DNA from: Chinchilla lanigera
Lineage: Eukaryota; Chordata; Mammalia; Rodentia; Chinchillidae
NCBI RefSeq assembly: GCF_000276665.1
Contig: NW_004955447.1
Span: 13,523,175-13,587,174 of the forward strand
Direction: 5' to 3'
Length of the DNA: 64,000 bases
Shown here: positions 46,641-58,819 of the stretch, piece after piece
Numbering within the stretch: the stretch's first letter is position 1
How the letters are laid out: each line of letters starts with the position of its first letter
Program-made: the position numbers and the translations under genes
The notes under the pieces: generated by a model
What the model was told of the DNA's origin: nothing
The model's input: the letters and a program-made list of their open reading frames with translations, nothing else
Databases searched by the model: none

Positions 46641-47479
46641 TCTGCCATGGCACATGTTCGTCTTGTAGTCAGTGTCACCCATGCATTAAGTCAGATCTGC
46701 AGAATGCGTGGCACACGGGTGCCTTCCCATGTGTGCTCATTCTCAGCATTCGCCACCATGATTCCTTCCGGCCCTACTCACAGCTCTGTCTGCGCATTCT
46801 GCCTGCTGTACCCTCGCAAGTCCAGATCCAAGTCTGGAAGTTTACGCTGGACTTCTAAGTGTGGCAGAGGTTTCTGTGGCCGTCTTCAGTCTCAGATACC
46901 CAGTGCTCTAACCCTGGCACCAGGGACAGCATTTGAGGTTTTCTCAGACAGAGAGGTTTTCATAGTGCATAGTGACTACATATATTCCCCTCCTGACAAA
47001 AAGTGTAGAATGACTGCCACATCTCCGGCTTCTCCTAAAGGGAACAGTGACTTTTGTGGACACTCCCTGGCTGCCATGTGAACCTCTAAGTCTCCTGTCT
47101 GCATTGGCACCAGTTCTCCAAACTGTAGCTCATGTTTGTAAGTAGTCCTTCTCTTCTCTGGTACCATGTCACCTCAACAGATCATCGTACTTTTATCTCA
47201 TTTCTGATCTCACACATTAGAAATTTGGGAAGCAAGCACACACAAAAGAATGAATGAATGAATCAATAGACTGTTGGATACATGTACTGAATTCTCTGTG
47301 TTGTTAAGGCATACTGGATTATTTAGCAGTAATGTACCTCTAACAATGGCAAGAATTTTCTATATTTTTCATATTTATGTAAACACTGAACACTTTTTAA
47401 AAAGAAATATCTGATAGTACTCATAATCTGATAGTACTCATATCATCTGATAATGATAATGATAATGATAATAAGCAAA
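46641..47479. other. Unassigned DNA holding a 144-codon open frame
   Basis: The plus-strand frame at 46647-47081 is rich in Ser and has no domain, signal peptide or family I recognise. A minus-strand frame overlaps its end (46976-47167). It follows directly on the antisense L1-like 3' UTR and may be part of that element's tail region. I do not call it a gene. Short (GATAAT)n repeats occur near 47445-47475. Confidence 0.4.
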
Positions 47480-47605
47480 GCACCATGATACACGCCTGTG
47501 TCTTTAGTTCCAGGTAATCTGAAAGCTGAGGCAGGAGGATTGGATCACAGTGTTTGAGGCTAGACTGGGCTACATAGCAAGACCCCATCTAAGAAAGAAA
47601 GGGGT
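47480..47605 (+). mobile_element. B1 SINE (7SL-derived)
   Basis: 'caccatgatacacgcctgtgtctttagttcc', 'gctgaggcaggaggattggatcac', 'gaggctagactgggctacatagcaagaccccatct' follow B1, with an A/G-rich tail 'aagaaagaaag'. Confidence 0.9.
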
Positions 47606-50479
47606 GGGACAGAAAGGAAAGGAAAACTATGCTTATAAAAGAAATGTTGACTTATCTCCCAGACACCTTTCATTATTGGAGCTAGAAGCAAAAATAAAAG
47701 TTGAAATCATGCTCCCTTCTGTGGATGTCTGTTGTTTCTGCCTCCCCCAAATCCATTCCTCCTCCTTCTCGTAACAAGTCCTTGTTTTTCCTGTCAGGAA
47801 CCATACCTACGAACCACATCAACCACTTGGTCTAGGTATGGTTGACCAACAGTCCTACCAACCAGTCCAGGTCATCAAAATAATTCGTCCTACTGGACAT
47901 AGCAATTGGTTCAGGAGTAGACACATACTCAACATCAGAATGACCCTTAAAATGTTTTTCTTCATTTCTGGAACTCTTAGCAAGAGGCATTCTTTAAATC
48001 TGAATGGCTTACACATAGGATGTGAGTCTAGAGCCCTACCTTACTGACAAAGCCAACCAAAGATGAAGCCCAGCTAGGAAAGCAGAACCATAAGGCAGAA
48101 TCCCTGTGAATCCAATGGAAACTGAGTCTAGCTGAAGACAGGTTTTGGCTGAAGTTTTCAGTGACATGAGCCAATTTTCTTTCTCTTACTTGAGCTGTTA
48201 TTAGTCAGGTTTCAGTGACCTGTGACCCAAAGAATCTTGATTAATTCACTACTCCAAGAGGCAGAACTATTCCCTAGGTGACAAATAGTACAGGTAGAGT
48301 ACTTAGGAAAAGTTAATTCACAGTGCTTAAGATAAGTTAATTTGCTTTCCTGAATCTGGCCACCCATCCTTTATCCTAATCTGGAGCAAAGACAAAAAAT
48401 GTCACAAGACTATTCAGAGGGCAATCTCTTTCTTATGCAATTAAACAAATGACCCCAACTTCAAGTTTCTGCTTCAATTGCCTTCATTTACTGAAGCATC
48501 ACAATGTTCAAAAATCTTCAAATTAAGATCAATTCAGTGAGTCCCATGAATCGTAATTAATCTTTGCAAAGCACCTTGAGATTCTTAGGTGAGAGACCAG
48601 ATAAAAGACAAAGCAACATTATGAAATAATTTAGCCACTATTCTTCTTTCAAGGGAAGATACAAGAATGAAAATCTTCTGGGAACATGATAATTACAGAG
48701 ACAGTAATGGAGAGCTGATTAAGGGGGAAAGGCTTCCTTGTCCCTGAAAGTAAAAAAATCTTCCAGGCACTCTCAGTGGATGCATGGTTGTGATTAACAT
48801 CCTTTTATTCCTCAAGACCTTGTCCCTCTGCCTGCTCAGCACCAACAAACACATATACCCAGACCCCCAGAAGAGCCTTTGTTTACTTTTGAGAAAAGTT
48901 CTGAGGAAAACATGTAATGACGCCCACACTGCGATGCTAACGTCACTTCATGAGACACTCCACCAAAAGATAGAGCTGCCTGGTAGAAGTGAATATGTTC
49001 AAAAGAAATAAGAAAACAACAAGGAAATCTCAGAAATCTCAGTTCTGACCCCTCGTTCGGAAGCACAAAGCCAGAAAAGCTAGAAGCTGAACAAAAAGTA
49101 AAGGGCTCGTTCTCCACAAAAATACATAAACATGGCTTGTGACTCAGTAGATCGGTAAATTGTAATTGTCCTAAAAGCAAGTTTAGGGAACACATGGCAA
49201 ATGCATCGTTTCCAGCCTCCACACCAGGATTAATTCCTAAGGTGCCGCATCACTTCGTAGAAAGGTCAGACCAAGAAACGCTCAAGTGCTAATGTTGAAA
49301 GAACAGGTCATCTCTTCAGAATTAATTACTGGAGGGAAGGAATTGATGGTCTTTGGCGCTACCTTCAGCTATTAACCCCGGTTGGCCATTAATCCTCAGG
49401 GAAGGCCCTGTGCTTGGGGATGTTATTGCTGTTATAAAGCACAAATGAAAGAAACCGAACATGCTCAAACATCACTGCAAGAAATTTAATTTAATGAACG
49501 ATGCATTTTGAAAAGCATATTCAAGATAGCTCAGAGAAAGAAGTGATCCACGCATAATTCGGCCAGCCTGTTTTCGTAACCTCCTTTTAGTTAGGTTAGA
49601 ACTAAAACTACAAATGGTGCCAAAACTAGACTCTGAGCTTGACTGGGCTCACATATGAGCGCTGTGATTGATATTCCCTTATTGTCAGTGTTCTTGATTA
49701 GTGCAATATAATTACAGGGTTTATTGCTTATGTCAGTGAAATTACAGGGAGAAGATTAGCAGCTAGCAGAGGGTTTTGCAGACATTTGCAAAGGTCTGTC
49801 CGCCCACTGACTAGTTGATGGAGTTGGTATTTTGCTCCCCACCAAATTATTTGTAAAAGGGAGATGGACTACTTCACATGCCTTTCTGAGTGACATTTCC
49901 GGAACTGTCGTCCTTATGCCTGAGGTGATAATTCCTCAAATTGAGTTTGCATGCTGGAAAAAAATTCAAAAGCTAATCCTCATAGGCTGCTTGAAATGCC
50001 ATCTCTGCAGGGACTCATCTCAGAGCAGTACTTCCAGAGTGACATGAAAGGATTAAGAGGTAAATAAGGGAATTGGGCACACTCCAAAGTCAATTCATTC
50101 AATTGTAGGTAAAACAAAATGTAAAAGTAATACCACACTGGGGTTAACAGTGAGGAATAAAATTTCTCGAGACACAATAAGCACAGTAGTAAGCAACAGG
50201 AAGAAAATCCTAGACCAGAGGTAAGGTGGAGCTGGAATTCTGAAATAGCTCTCAAGTAATTTAGTTTCTTAATGGATACCATTAGGTGATCTTTGCTGAG
50301 TCCTAATCATTGATGTGATTCATTTTCAAATTGATAAATTAAGCCAGTTCTGTCCTCTCACATAAAGGGAAGTGATGAACCTGAGTATGGACAGAATCTC
50401 AAATCTTTAAGGTCTAAACCTTATAACAAATTTGATATGGCATTTCCTAATTGCTATAGTTTCCAAGTTTTATAGCAAG
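47606..50479. other. Unique DNA; candidate conserved element at about 49440-49800
   Basis: No repeats or genes recognised. The 128-codon minus-strand frame at 48836-49222 has no family match. 49440-49800 has the dense, non-repetitive texture seen in mammalian conserved non-coding elements and is discussed in the findings. Confidence 0.5.
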
Positions 50480-50610
50480 ATGCAAGCTGAACATTTTATC
50501 CGAATTTTAAAGATGAGGAAACTGTATTGCATTAATTGTTCAATGGTCCAATGAAAATTAAAGAACCAAGATTTGAACCTAGAGCTTTCTGTGTCTATGG
50601 CCCATCTCCC
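50480..50610 (-). repeat. MIR SINE, antisense
   Basis: 'aattttaaagatgaggaaactgtattgc', 'caatggtccaatg', 'aagatttgaacctagagctttctg' follow the reversed MIR. Confidence 0.7.
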
Positions 50611-50639
50611 TTCAAGCATGTTTCTTTAGATGTGAAATC

Positions 50640-51020
50640 TTAGTGTAGATTCTAAGTCTTCCCAACGTAGCTCTCATATGTATCTCTACTCCCCCATATG
50701 CTCTAGTCACAATGACTTTCTGCCATTCCTTTAACTGTGCTTTGTTTCTTCCCATACTATTGTCATCACCAGTGGGGACTTGATTTACTGTCAAGTGCCT
50801 GTGTTCCTCCTTCTCTGAAGAGCTTCACACAAAAGCAAAATTCTCTCTTCCCACGATCTGACCACCCACCGCATTACTGAGGCACTAACCTCCAACAAAT
50901 TTCTTAGCTCATCCTTATTTGTGTATGGAACACATTCACTACTGAATTCTAAGCTTTCTTAGTAAACATCTGTAATGAATTGCTTACATTTCATCTTTGT
51001 TTCCCATCACTACAAATCTT
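50640..51020 (+). repeat. L2 LINE 3' region
   Basis: 'tatgctctagtcacaatgactttctgccattcc', 'ctctgaagagcttcacac', 'atctgaccacccaccgcattac' follow L2 3' region order. The 90-codon minus-strand frame at 50984-51256 has no recognisable family. Confidence 0.6.
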
Positions 51021-52195
51021 ACAAACCAGTTTGTCACATGAATGAAGACTACCATCTCTATCAATAACTCTCCTGGATTTTCTGAGTAGTATCTGTATGC
51101 CAACAGAGACCCACAACCAATAAAGTAAACATATATGACCACTCCTAGAGCTTGGGTGAATTCTTTTCTGATTGGATTATTTGGTCTGCATCCCCCAAGA
51201 AAAATCCTAGCAACTCTAAGGAAGCTTGACTTCCCCAAGACTTCAAGGCTCTTCACTCACTGGTGCAGTCAATGACCTGCATAACAATGGTACTCCTAGA
51301 ATGAACTAGGGGTAAACTTCTGCAAAACAAGTCTCATGACCAACTAAATGATTCTATGCATGTCACAACCTCATAGAACTAAAATGATTTGAGTCTAGCA
51401 TGCACTAAACTCATTTCTTAAAATGAGGTTAGAAGGAATCTTAATCTGAACACCTGAAAACTGCACTATCATGCAGCTAGCCACTGACACAGCTAATTAG
51501 TGCAGCTGAAATACATGACTTGGTGTGCGGCTTTCTCTAAGACCTACCAATCTTGTCATGATTTACCGTAGTGAACAAAGTCACTGAGAGAATCACTTTG
51601 CCAACAGAACTTGGTTGTCATAAGGGTAAACTGATGAAATTTGCTTACTCTGTCCTGCCTGGAATGTCTTCTGGAAATAAAATGGCAACAGGTTCAGTTG
51701 TTAAGAGGTTCAGTCTTTCAATTGGATAGTGCAAGGCCTTCTGACCCTAGGGGCTATTGGTGTGAACCGCCAAGATAAACTCCATCACACACTACAGGAA
51801 ACACAAGGATTATTCACTGATCTTTAAAGGAAATGAGACAAATTTTTATTGTTCTTTTTCTCAGCTTTATTATAAACATTTTTGTGACATTGTGTGTGGA
51901 CTTTGGAGCTATTTTTGTGCTAGTTTACATGCATGTCACTCTGATAATGCTCACTGTATAATAAAGTGTCATCCCTCTTGTATCTCTACTGATACAGAGT
52001 GGCTTTCTGCTGGTGGGACTATTTCCCATCAGTGTCTATGCAGAGAAGGCAGATGGATTGTAGCCCCAAGAGTAGAGTAGAGTAGTTTTGTCATGTGCCT
52101 TCCTTTATCAGTGGGGCACAATTTCCAAGCTATATGAAGTTCTCAAGGATCTAGAGAGTTCAAACCCAACATTAAGCAAATTAGAAAAAGTGCTG
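51021..52195. other. Unique DNA, no gene seen
   Basis: No recognised gene or repeat. Confidence 0.45.
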
Positions 52196-52262
52196 CAGAA
52201 TCCAGAATAGAAGGAAAAGGAGAATGAGGGGGAGGAGGAAGAGGAGGATGGGTGGAAAGAGA
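52196..52262. repeat. Polypurine (GA-rich) tract
   Basis: 'aaggaaaaggagaatgaggg' followed by 'ggaggaggaagaggagg'. Nearly all purine on the plus strand. Confidence 0.85.
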
Positions 52263-52724
52263 CCAGATACCAGCAGCAAGAATAACTTCAGAGCTTGCAG
52301 AAGCAATTCGGGTTCTAAGTTGGTTGGCCTCTTAAAATTCACATATATCGGATCATAATCCACAGAAATATCAAACCTACATTCAAACATGTTAACGGTT
52401 TAACGCAAAATGCTTGACTAACTTGTATGTATGTGTTAAAAAGAAGAAAAATAACAGCTAGGGAAAGTAATTTGTCTTACTGTAACAGGTTAGCAAAATT
52501 ATTTTAAAATTTGAGTACATTATACAAATAAAGGATATGGACTTTCTTACATGTAATTTGGCAAACTATATTTTATCATGTTTTCTTTAACAGAAAGCAT
52601 AAAATTAGCAGAAAGGTTACTGGCAGTAAATTTAAATTTAGTTCTGTGAGAGATTGTGGATTGATTGAGTGATCTAATCTGTCACCAATTCTTTGAAATT
52701 ATCTTATTAATACACAGCATTATT

Positions 52725-53105
52725 CAGCTTTCCCATTACTGGGACAAAATACCTGACACACAACTTCAAAGAGCACAGGTTTACTGTAGCATGCAGTTTC
52801 AGGACTGTCAGCCCATGACTGCTCAGCTTGCAGGTAGAACTGTCAAGGTGAAGGAACGTGGCAGAGGAGAGCTGCTCACCTACAGTAGCCGGAAAATAGA
52901 CACCAAGGGAAGGAGCCAGAGAAGGGGCCAGGGGCCAGATAGTCCCCCAAGTCATAGCCCCATGACCCACTTCCTCCAGCCAGGTCCCACCTCATGGTCA
53001 GCTATGAACTCGGCAATGGGTGAAGTCACTGATTGGGTCAGTGTCCTCCCACTGCAAGCCCCTCTCTTGATCCACTCAAACTGACAATCGGGATTAACCT
53101 GCACA
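52725..53105 (-). repeat. MaLR LTR, antisense
   Basis: 'cattactgggacaaaatacctgacacac', 'gtagcatgcagtttcaggac', 'gagctgctcacctacagtagcc', 'catgacccacttcctccagccagg', 'caatgggtgaagtcactgattgg' follow a reversed MT-like LTR. The 139-codon frame at 52665-53084 is the antisense of this LTR. Confidence 0.8.
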
Positions 53106-54614
53106 CACATCAATTGTGCATATTTAGGGTTCAGCGCGGTATCTCCATACACACATGCAGCACTGTCATCGGTTTTAAGGGAACATATTCACAGAAATGC
53201 ACACATTCCATGACCACATCTCATGCTATGTTCTCTGAGTTGCTGATCCTCTGGCAAGTCACTGCCATACCTGGCTTTCTTTTGGCAAAAGAAAGATCCT
53301 TTTCAATGTCACATTCCCCTCTACTCTGCATATTGAATCTACTAATGAAATTGGCCAGATAACTCCTTTCATTCACAAATATTTTCACATGCCAGGTCTG
53401 TGTTAACACAGAAATGTGTAACACGGTATACACTGATATCCCCCAGGGACACAGCAAAAGAGCCGCATGAGTTTTTTCTTCTTCCTACAAAGAAGCCTGT
53501 CTTTGACAGTGCAAGCCAGTGCCTCCCAGCGCCAGCAGCAAGCTTCTGCTCTTGTTGAAGCCTGGTCCTGGGGGTGCAGAGTCTTCCTTCCTCCCTTCAG
53601 TCTGCTGCATAGAAGGAAGAGCTGGAGAAACTTCCACTGAGACATCCTTAGCTCTCGCCCTGCTCAGCAAACCATGTATGTCTTGTGGTTCTCTGCTTAA
53701 CAAATAAAAACAATGCAGTTCGGCTCCACTTTCCTGTGCTTCTGTGTAAATTAAAGTCAGGTCAGCAGCACTCCCTTCTATGAAAGCAGCAGGTCAAGAA
53801 AATTGTTTTAAACCTTTGTTCTTCTGGCATTTATTTTCAAAAAGAATAGAAAGAAAACAGCTCCAAAATGTGAAAGTCAAAATGCTTGTAAAAAACAAAA
53901 AATTCTTCTGTCTACGTTTGCATAAGAACAGCTTTGGTATTCAGGGATGTTTCTGCCTAAGAGCAGAAGGCCCTACAACCCTTGCAGTGAATTCGTCCCG
54001 AGGGGAGGAAACGTATCTGTAGGACCAGACAAGTATTTTGGGAAAGAAATTCTTACCCGACTCCCCAGCATTTTCTCTGCGTGAAACCGGGTTAAATGAA
54101 TATCTGAGGCAGCCATGAAGAAAGAAAAGGGTGCAAAACCTTTTCTTGCAGCTTGTAGAAGCAAAGGTATACAGCAGGACTTGACTAGTTAAGTCTTTCA
54201 AATTGATTAGATGCTGCAGGGGCCGGGCAGAGGCCGTCAATGCATAATGCGAATTACATCATGAGTGGTGGAGAATGTGGCCCCTACAGCAGAATGCAGG
54301 ATCAAATTCACTGCTGTGAGCTCCTACAAAAGACAGGTGCCTCATTTGCAGCACTAGTTTATGACCCTGGCAGTACATGATTTTCTATAGACAGGGGATA
54401 AATGGGTTTGAATGAGGATTTATGAAGTAAGCCCAAAGTGACCTTCTTCCTTCCTACCCTCTGCCTAACTGAGTGGCTCCTGGTAATCCCGGGTCCCAGA
54501 GATGTACCCTGTGCTGACTTGTGTCCCCATGGAGAGAAGCTCCACCGCGGTGCTCCCACGCTGTCCTGCAAACAGCGGCCGCACGCACTTGGCTCTGCAA
54601 TCCCCCTGGACCTC
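53106..54614. other. Unassigned, locally GC-richer DNA, no gene seen
   Basis: Overlapping open frames on both strands (for example 53403-53707, 53941-54240, 54359-54737) reflect higher GC content. None has a domain. 54205-54280 is a compact non-repetitive AT-rich patch ('gcataatgcgaattacatca'). Confidence 0.45.
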
Positions 54615-54915
54615 ACTAAGACACTTCCCAACTTGCAATGGCTCCACTTACAGTTTTTTGATTTTGTGAATCTATTTTCAGTAGAAACCACGCTTCAGAA
54701 TTGCTCCTCTCCTAGGCTAATGACATGCGGTCCATGATCCTGTCTTGTGATGCTGAGCGGTACAAAGGGAACCACAGCTCTCAGTCAGCTGCAGGATTAT
54801 GAGGGCAAACAACCCATATTCTAAAGGGTACTGCCTGTTAAGCTATGCTGTTCAATAGGTTAGGTGTATTCGATGCATTCTCAACCCAGGATATTTTCAA
54901 CTTCCAGAGCAAGGA
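54615..54915. mobile_element. Old Tc/mariner-like (Tigger-type) DNA transposon relic
   Basis: 'cttgcaatggctccacttacag', 'tcagtagaaaccacgcttcagaattg', 'ggctaatgacatgcggtcc', 'cagtcagctgcaggattatgagggcaaacaacc', 'ggttaggtgtattcgatgcattctcaacccaggatattttcaac' follow a mammalian non-autonomous DNA transposon I know by pattern but cannot name with certainty. Confidence 0.55.
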
Positions 54916-55623
54916 CCTCTCCAGGTCCCGACAAGAAAGCGTGCCCTCAGGATTTCTTGAGTCCCCTCAGAGGTCTGGAGGAGAACTCCTGGCTTCCCAC
55001 TTGAGCAGCTCACATTGGACCCCAAAAGGAGGAGGATACAGTCTGTCTGTCTGCCTTCCTGCTGGGCTGCCTGCTTCCCTGATCCTGGTAAGACCCCTGG
55101 CAGGCCTCCAGTTAGTCTATCAGTTCTGCTCACCTTGAAAAGAAGGGGAGTCTGATCAACTCTCTTTAGCCAAGGCCATCCTCAAGGGAAGGGGGATGGA
55201 CTGTTGAACCTCTAAGTGCCTGCTAAATGACTGCGAGTGAGTGGAATGGACAATGTAAACAATCGTCTGCTCCATCTGTGCACCAAGAATGGAAAACACT
55301 GGTCTCAGTGGGTTACAGCAGAGGAGAAGCTGTTTCTCCTGAAACCTCTTCAGCTTGGAACGTAATAAAATCTGCTTTAGAGTCATGAAATACTAATACC
55401 CCCAAAGTTTCTGTTTCAGAACAGAAATAGGAAAAGGGCTGCCCGCTGTGCGCTCGTTCAGATCTAGAGCCACATGAGGCTTTTGATACTCCTGGGTCTG
55501 CTCACCTCTGCTGCCCCGCACCTCTGCCATGAAAAATAGGATAGCAACAGCAGCAACAGGAGCAGGACCTGTGCCAACAAAGACAGCTTCTCCCTCTCAG
55601 CTTCCCTCGGCAAGGAGGGATGT

Positions 55624-55665
55624 GGTGGGGCATGCCTATAGTCCCAGCTACAGGGGACACTAAAA
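55624..55665 (+). repeat. B1 fragment
   Basis: 'gtggtggggcatgcctatagtcccagctac' is a B1/Alu-type left end. It breaks off after about 40 bp. Confidence 0.65.
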
Positions 55666-55829
55666 TCGGAGAAATGCTCAGTTTTACAGTGCTTACTAGA
55701 GATATCAAGAGATGACAAGCAAAATATAACCCAATAAGTCACTGAGGCAGTATGAGTTAATCTAAGGCCCCTAGATTATAAAAAGTTTACAAATATTAAA
55801 AAGCGTTGATATAAAAAAAGTACAATATT

Positions 55830-55865
55830 AGATCTACCTGCCTCAGCCTCCCAAATGCTTATAAA
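55830..55865 (-). repeat. B1 fragment, antisense
   Basis: 'gatctacctgcctcagcctcccaaatgc' is the reversed B1/Alu-type core. It breaks off after 'cttataaaac'. Confidence 0.65.
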
Positions 55866-58486
55866 ACACATCTTTAGGGAGATAAAACACCTACTTTAAT
55901 TCCAACAGGTGTATGTGGACCTCCATCTCCTAGAATGCTGATTATTAACTGGGAAAGCTGAAACACTTTCATTTTCTCTCACTCTCTTCCAAAGGGTTAA
56001 AAATAGCCATTCAGGTTTGATCATTGGTTTCACTTTCTATTTGGCAATACAGCCAGAGTCAATCATAACGTTTATCCATAGAGACATATTTTGCTAAAGA
56101 TTAGAGATTCACCCCAGAAGAGCTCTTGGATCTTAATTGTTTTTTTGCACTTGAGATGGTTAAAATGTAGTTCCTATGCCATACTTAAAGTCATTCTTCT
56201 GTCCCTTCTCCACTGTTCTGCTCCAGGAAAATAACACAGTTCGCAACACTGTTTGGTCCTGGGCAGTTCTCTTCTCCACAGCCATTAAATTTCAGGACCA
56301 AGTTTCCAGAATGGTGAGTTTCCACTCCCTGGGAACTATCCAGGGTAAAGCTGATCTTCACTTGTCTCTGGGTTATATCCAAAAACTGGTCTAGATTTAA
56401 TCCTGCAGCTCTAAAAAAATAAGTACACAACTTTCAGTCTATGCTTATCTGCCTTTTAGTCCTCGGGCAAAATTAAAGATTAACTCTCCTCACCCTTTAA
56501 AATGATGCTCATTTTTTAATAGCACAGGACAAATTGACTGATTTGTTATAACACATATAAGTTCACTGATAAAAAATCATTACTAAGAAAACCTTATAAA
56601 TTTAATAACAGTTTTAAACTGAAACATATTTAAAAATAGGCAATGTCCCAGTCCCCAGAGGACTTTCTTATCATGCTTTCTCTCCAGAACCTCTTGTAGG
56701 CTAGCCACTATTCTCAGAGCTAATCTCTTTCTATACCCAAACCTGTCCTGCTCAGCTCCCCTAGATAATTAAAGTTACCTTTAATAGTCTGTACCATTAG
56801 AAAAGACAATTACATACGGCTATCAAAAGAACAACTTGGATATTCCAATAAGGTAAACTGTCTCTCACAAATGTAAGAGGTTTTTATTCCTTCCAAATTC
56901 TTCTTATAAGAGATCTCTACTAATTGACTTATAAATAATTCTGCCTAGTCTATTTATAATCACAAACTTCTAAAATTGTAAAAGAGTTATTATAATTCAA
57001 TTTGGCCAGAAATATATTTGAGTGCACTCTGATTTTTTATAAATAGACTTGTCTTACATATATTTGTTTATTTGTCTGCATGTTCAATCTGTAAACAGCT
57101 GTTTTGTTTGAGCTCAACAATTTTTTTTCTTTTACATTTTTGGATTTTTGAAGCATTTGTCTGTAATTTTATTCAGCTTATGGATAAATGTCATTAAAAT
57201 TAAAGATATCCTTCCACCTAAGTTACCAGGTGGTCGAAATGATGTTAAAATTGGTTTTTATAAATGTACTGAATATTGCTGTTTATATACTATGACTTGA
57301 AAGTCTCTTATTGTTCAAAAATATTGTGTTAGTTGTTACAATCTTGTTTTCATAAGTCATCAAAAATTGTTAAGACAATTAAATAAAAATCCCTGAGGGT
57401 GGGGGGAAATTGTTGGAGGACTCTAATTGATAAACAAAAAAAAAGCTGCCTGTAACAAAAATTATCCATTTCTTGTTCATTAATAGGAGATCCCAATAAA
57501 CTCCATAGCTTTCTAAGAGATACCCCAAAAATGTTGTTCAAAATATATTATTGTGATGTTTACATTGGTCATCATCAAAAGGTTAAGTTTCTAGAAATAA
57601 GACAATAAGTTTTCCTGATTTAAAGATGCTCTGGTAAAAAAAATTAAAAACAAAGGTTTTCGTATGGCTATAGCAATTCATTGTTACTACTGTCATGGTG
57701 TATTAAATGTATTCATGCCTTCAGGTGGACAGGTCTTCTAAAATGTAAAACTTGTGTAGTTTTGATGATAAACATTTTCTTTCAGATTCAGACATCTCCC
57801 TTTCTCTTGTGCTCCAGCTACTTGTGCTAATAGATTCATGCTAAGCCAACCTAAGGTAACCAGTCAATAATATTTTTAACAAAAACTTATGTGATATGTA
57901 TATACTATGTGTGTGCCATTATACTTAGGGATGCCTAGACCTTACACAATCCAACAAGGTCACACACTTCAGTAATATCCCATTAAAGGACAACAAATTA
58001 GGTAAAAGATTCTTATGTACTAACTAGAGCTGTAACTAAAAAGCCTATTCCATGTCAAAATAGAGATTTAAGTCTGTTACAAAAACATCATGATTGTCTG
58101 GCTAAAATATTATGTATGGCTTTTAATCTCAACTTTCTCTGTAAAACTATGTAACTGTTGGCTGTTAACATTCTACAGGGATTCAACTACTGGAACATCC
58201 ATGGTTGATAAGAAATAACAGTTCTCTGGCTATACTTTATATTTCAAGGTGCCTGCTATTCAGATAAAACTTTTCATAGTTAAGCTCACTGCTCCTGTTA
58301 CAACATAAGGTTATTAGCCTTTTCTTCTGAATGTTCACTCCACATCGACCCTCTCAACTTGAAGCTAAAGATGAAAACTATTCCCAATGTAGTTAGTGAT
58401 AGTTCTTCAAAACTATAAACAGCTAAATTAGTTACAAATATTACGGGTGGTTAGGCAGGGGTGGGCCTTCAACACTAAAGACAATT
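55866..58486. other. Unassigned AT-rich DNA
   Basis: No gene recognised. At 57393-57420 a G-rich purine tract ('gagggtggggggaaat') is followed by TGTTGGAGGAC, resembling a polypurine tract and LTR start like the one at 38103-38118. I could not follow an LTR beyond it. This region may contain worn ERV sequence belonging with the env tail at 58487. Confidence 0.4.
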
Positions 58487-58702
58487 ATGGCCAAAGACGC
58501 ATTCATTAAAGTCAGGCTTTTCATTAAAAGGCAAAAAACCCTTCAAGAACGGAGCCCATGTTTGAGACCCCCTCTTTGGCCCACTTGCTGTTTTTTTTTC
58601 ATTCTGTTAATAGGACCTTATATCCTTAGTTGGTTAGCACATTTTGTGTCCCAGCACCTGGATTCTGTCAAACTACAGATTTTCCTTACCAGGGGTTCAT
58701 AA
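58487..58702 (+). pseudogene. ERV env C-terminal remnant (second, different ERV)
   Basis: The 71-codon frame ends in a hydrophobic membrane anchor followed by a short tail with the Phe-Val-Ser-x-x-Leu-(Asp/Glu) pattern seen at the end of gammaretrovirus-like Env proteins, similar in layout to the tail at about 37.5 kb but clearly a different family. Upstream TM ectodomain, CX6CC motif and surface subunit are not recognisable, so this is a broken, non-functional relic. Support is one short motif region plus LTR-like sequence downstream. Confidence 0.5.
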
Positions 58703-58819
58703 ATAGCCCCGGAGTCCCAGAGAAACCTAGTCCCTTATTCAGCCTTAAGCAAAACACGATATAAACAAATACAGTGTAGACAAAGATTTGTCTAGATACA
58801 AATAACAAGAGAGGAATAA

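Noticed and set aside
52665..53084. 139-codon frame
   Set aside because: Lies in the reverse of a MaLR LTR.
54540..54600. CpG-rich spot with a NotI-like GCGGCCGC as a promoter island
   Set aside because: Far too short for a CpG island and adjacent to an old DNA transposon relic.
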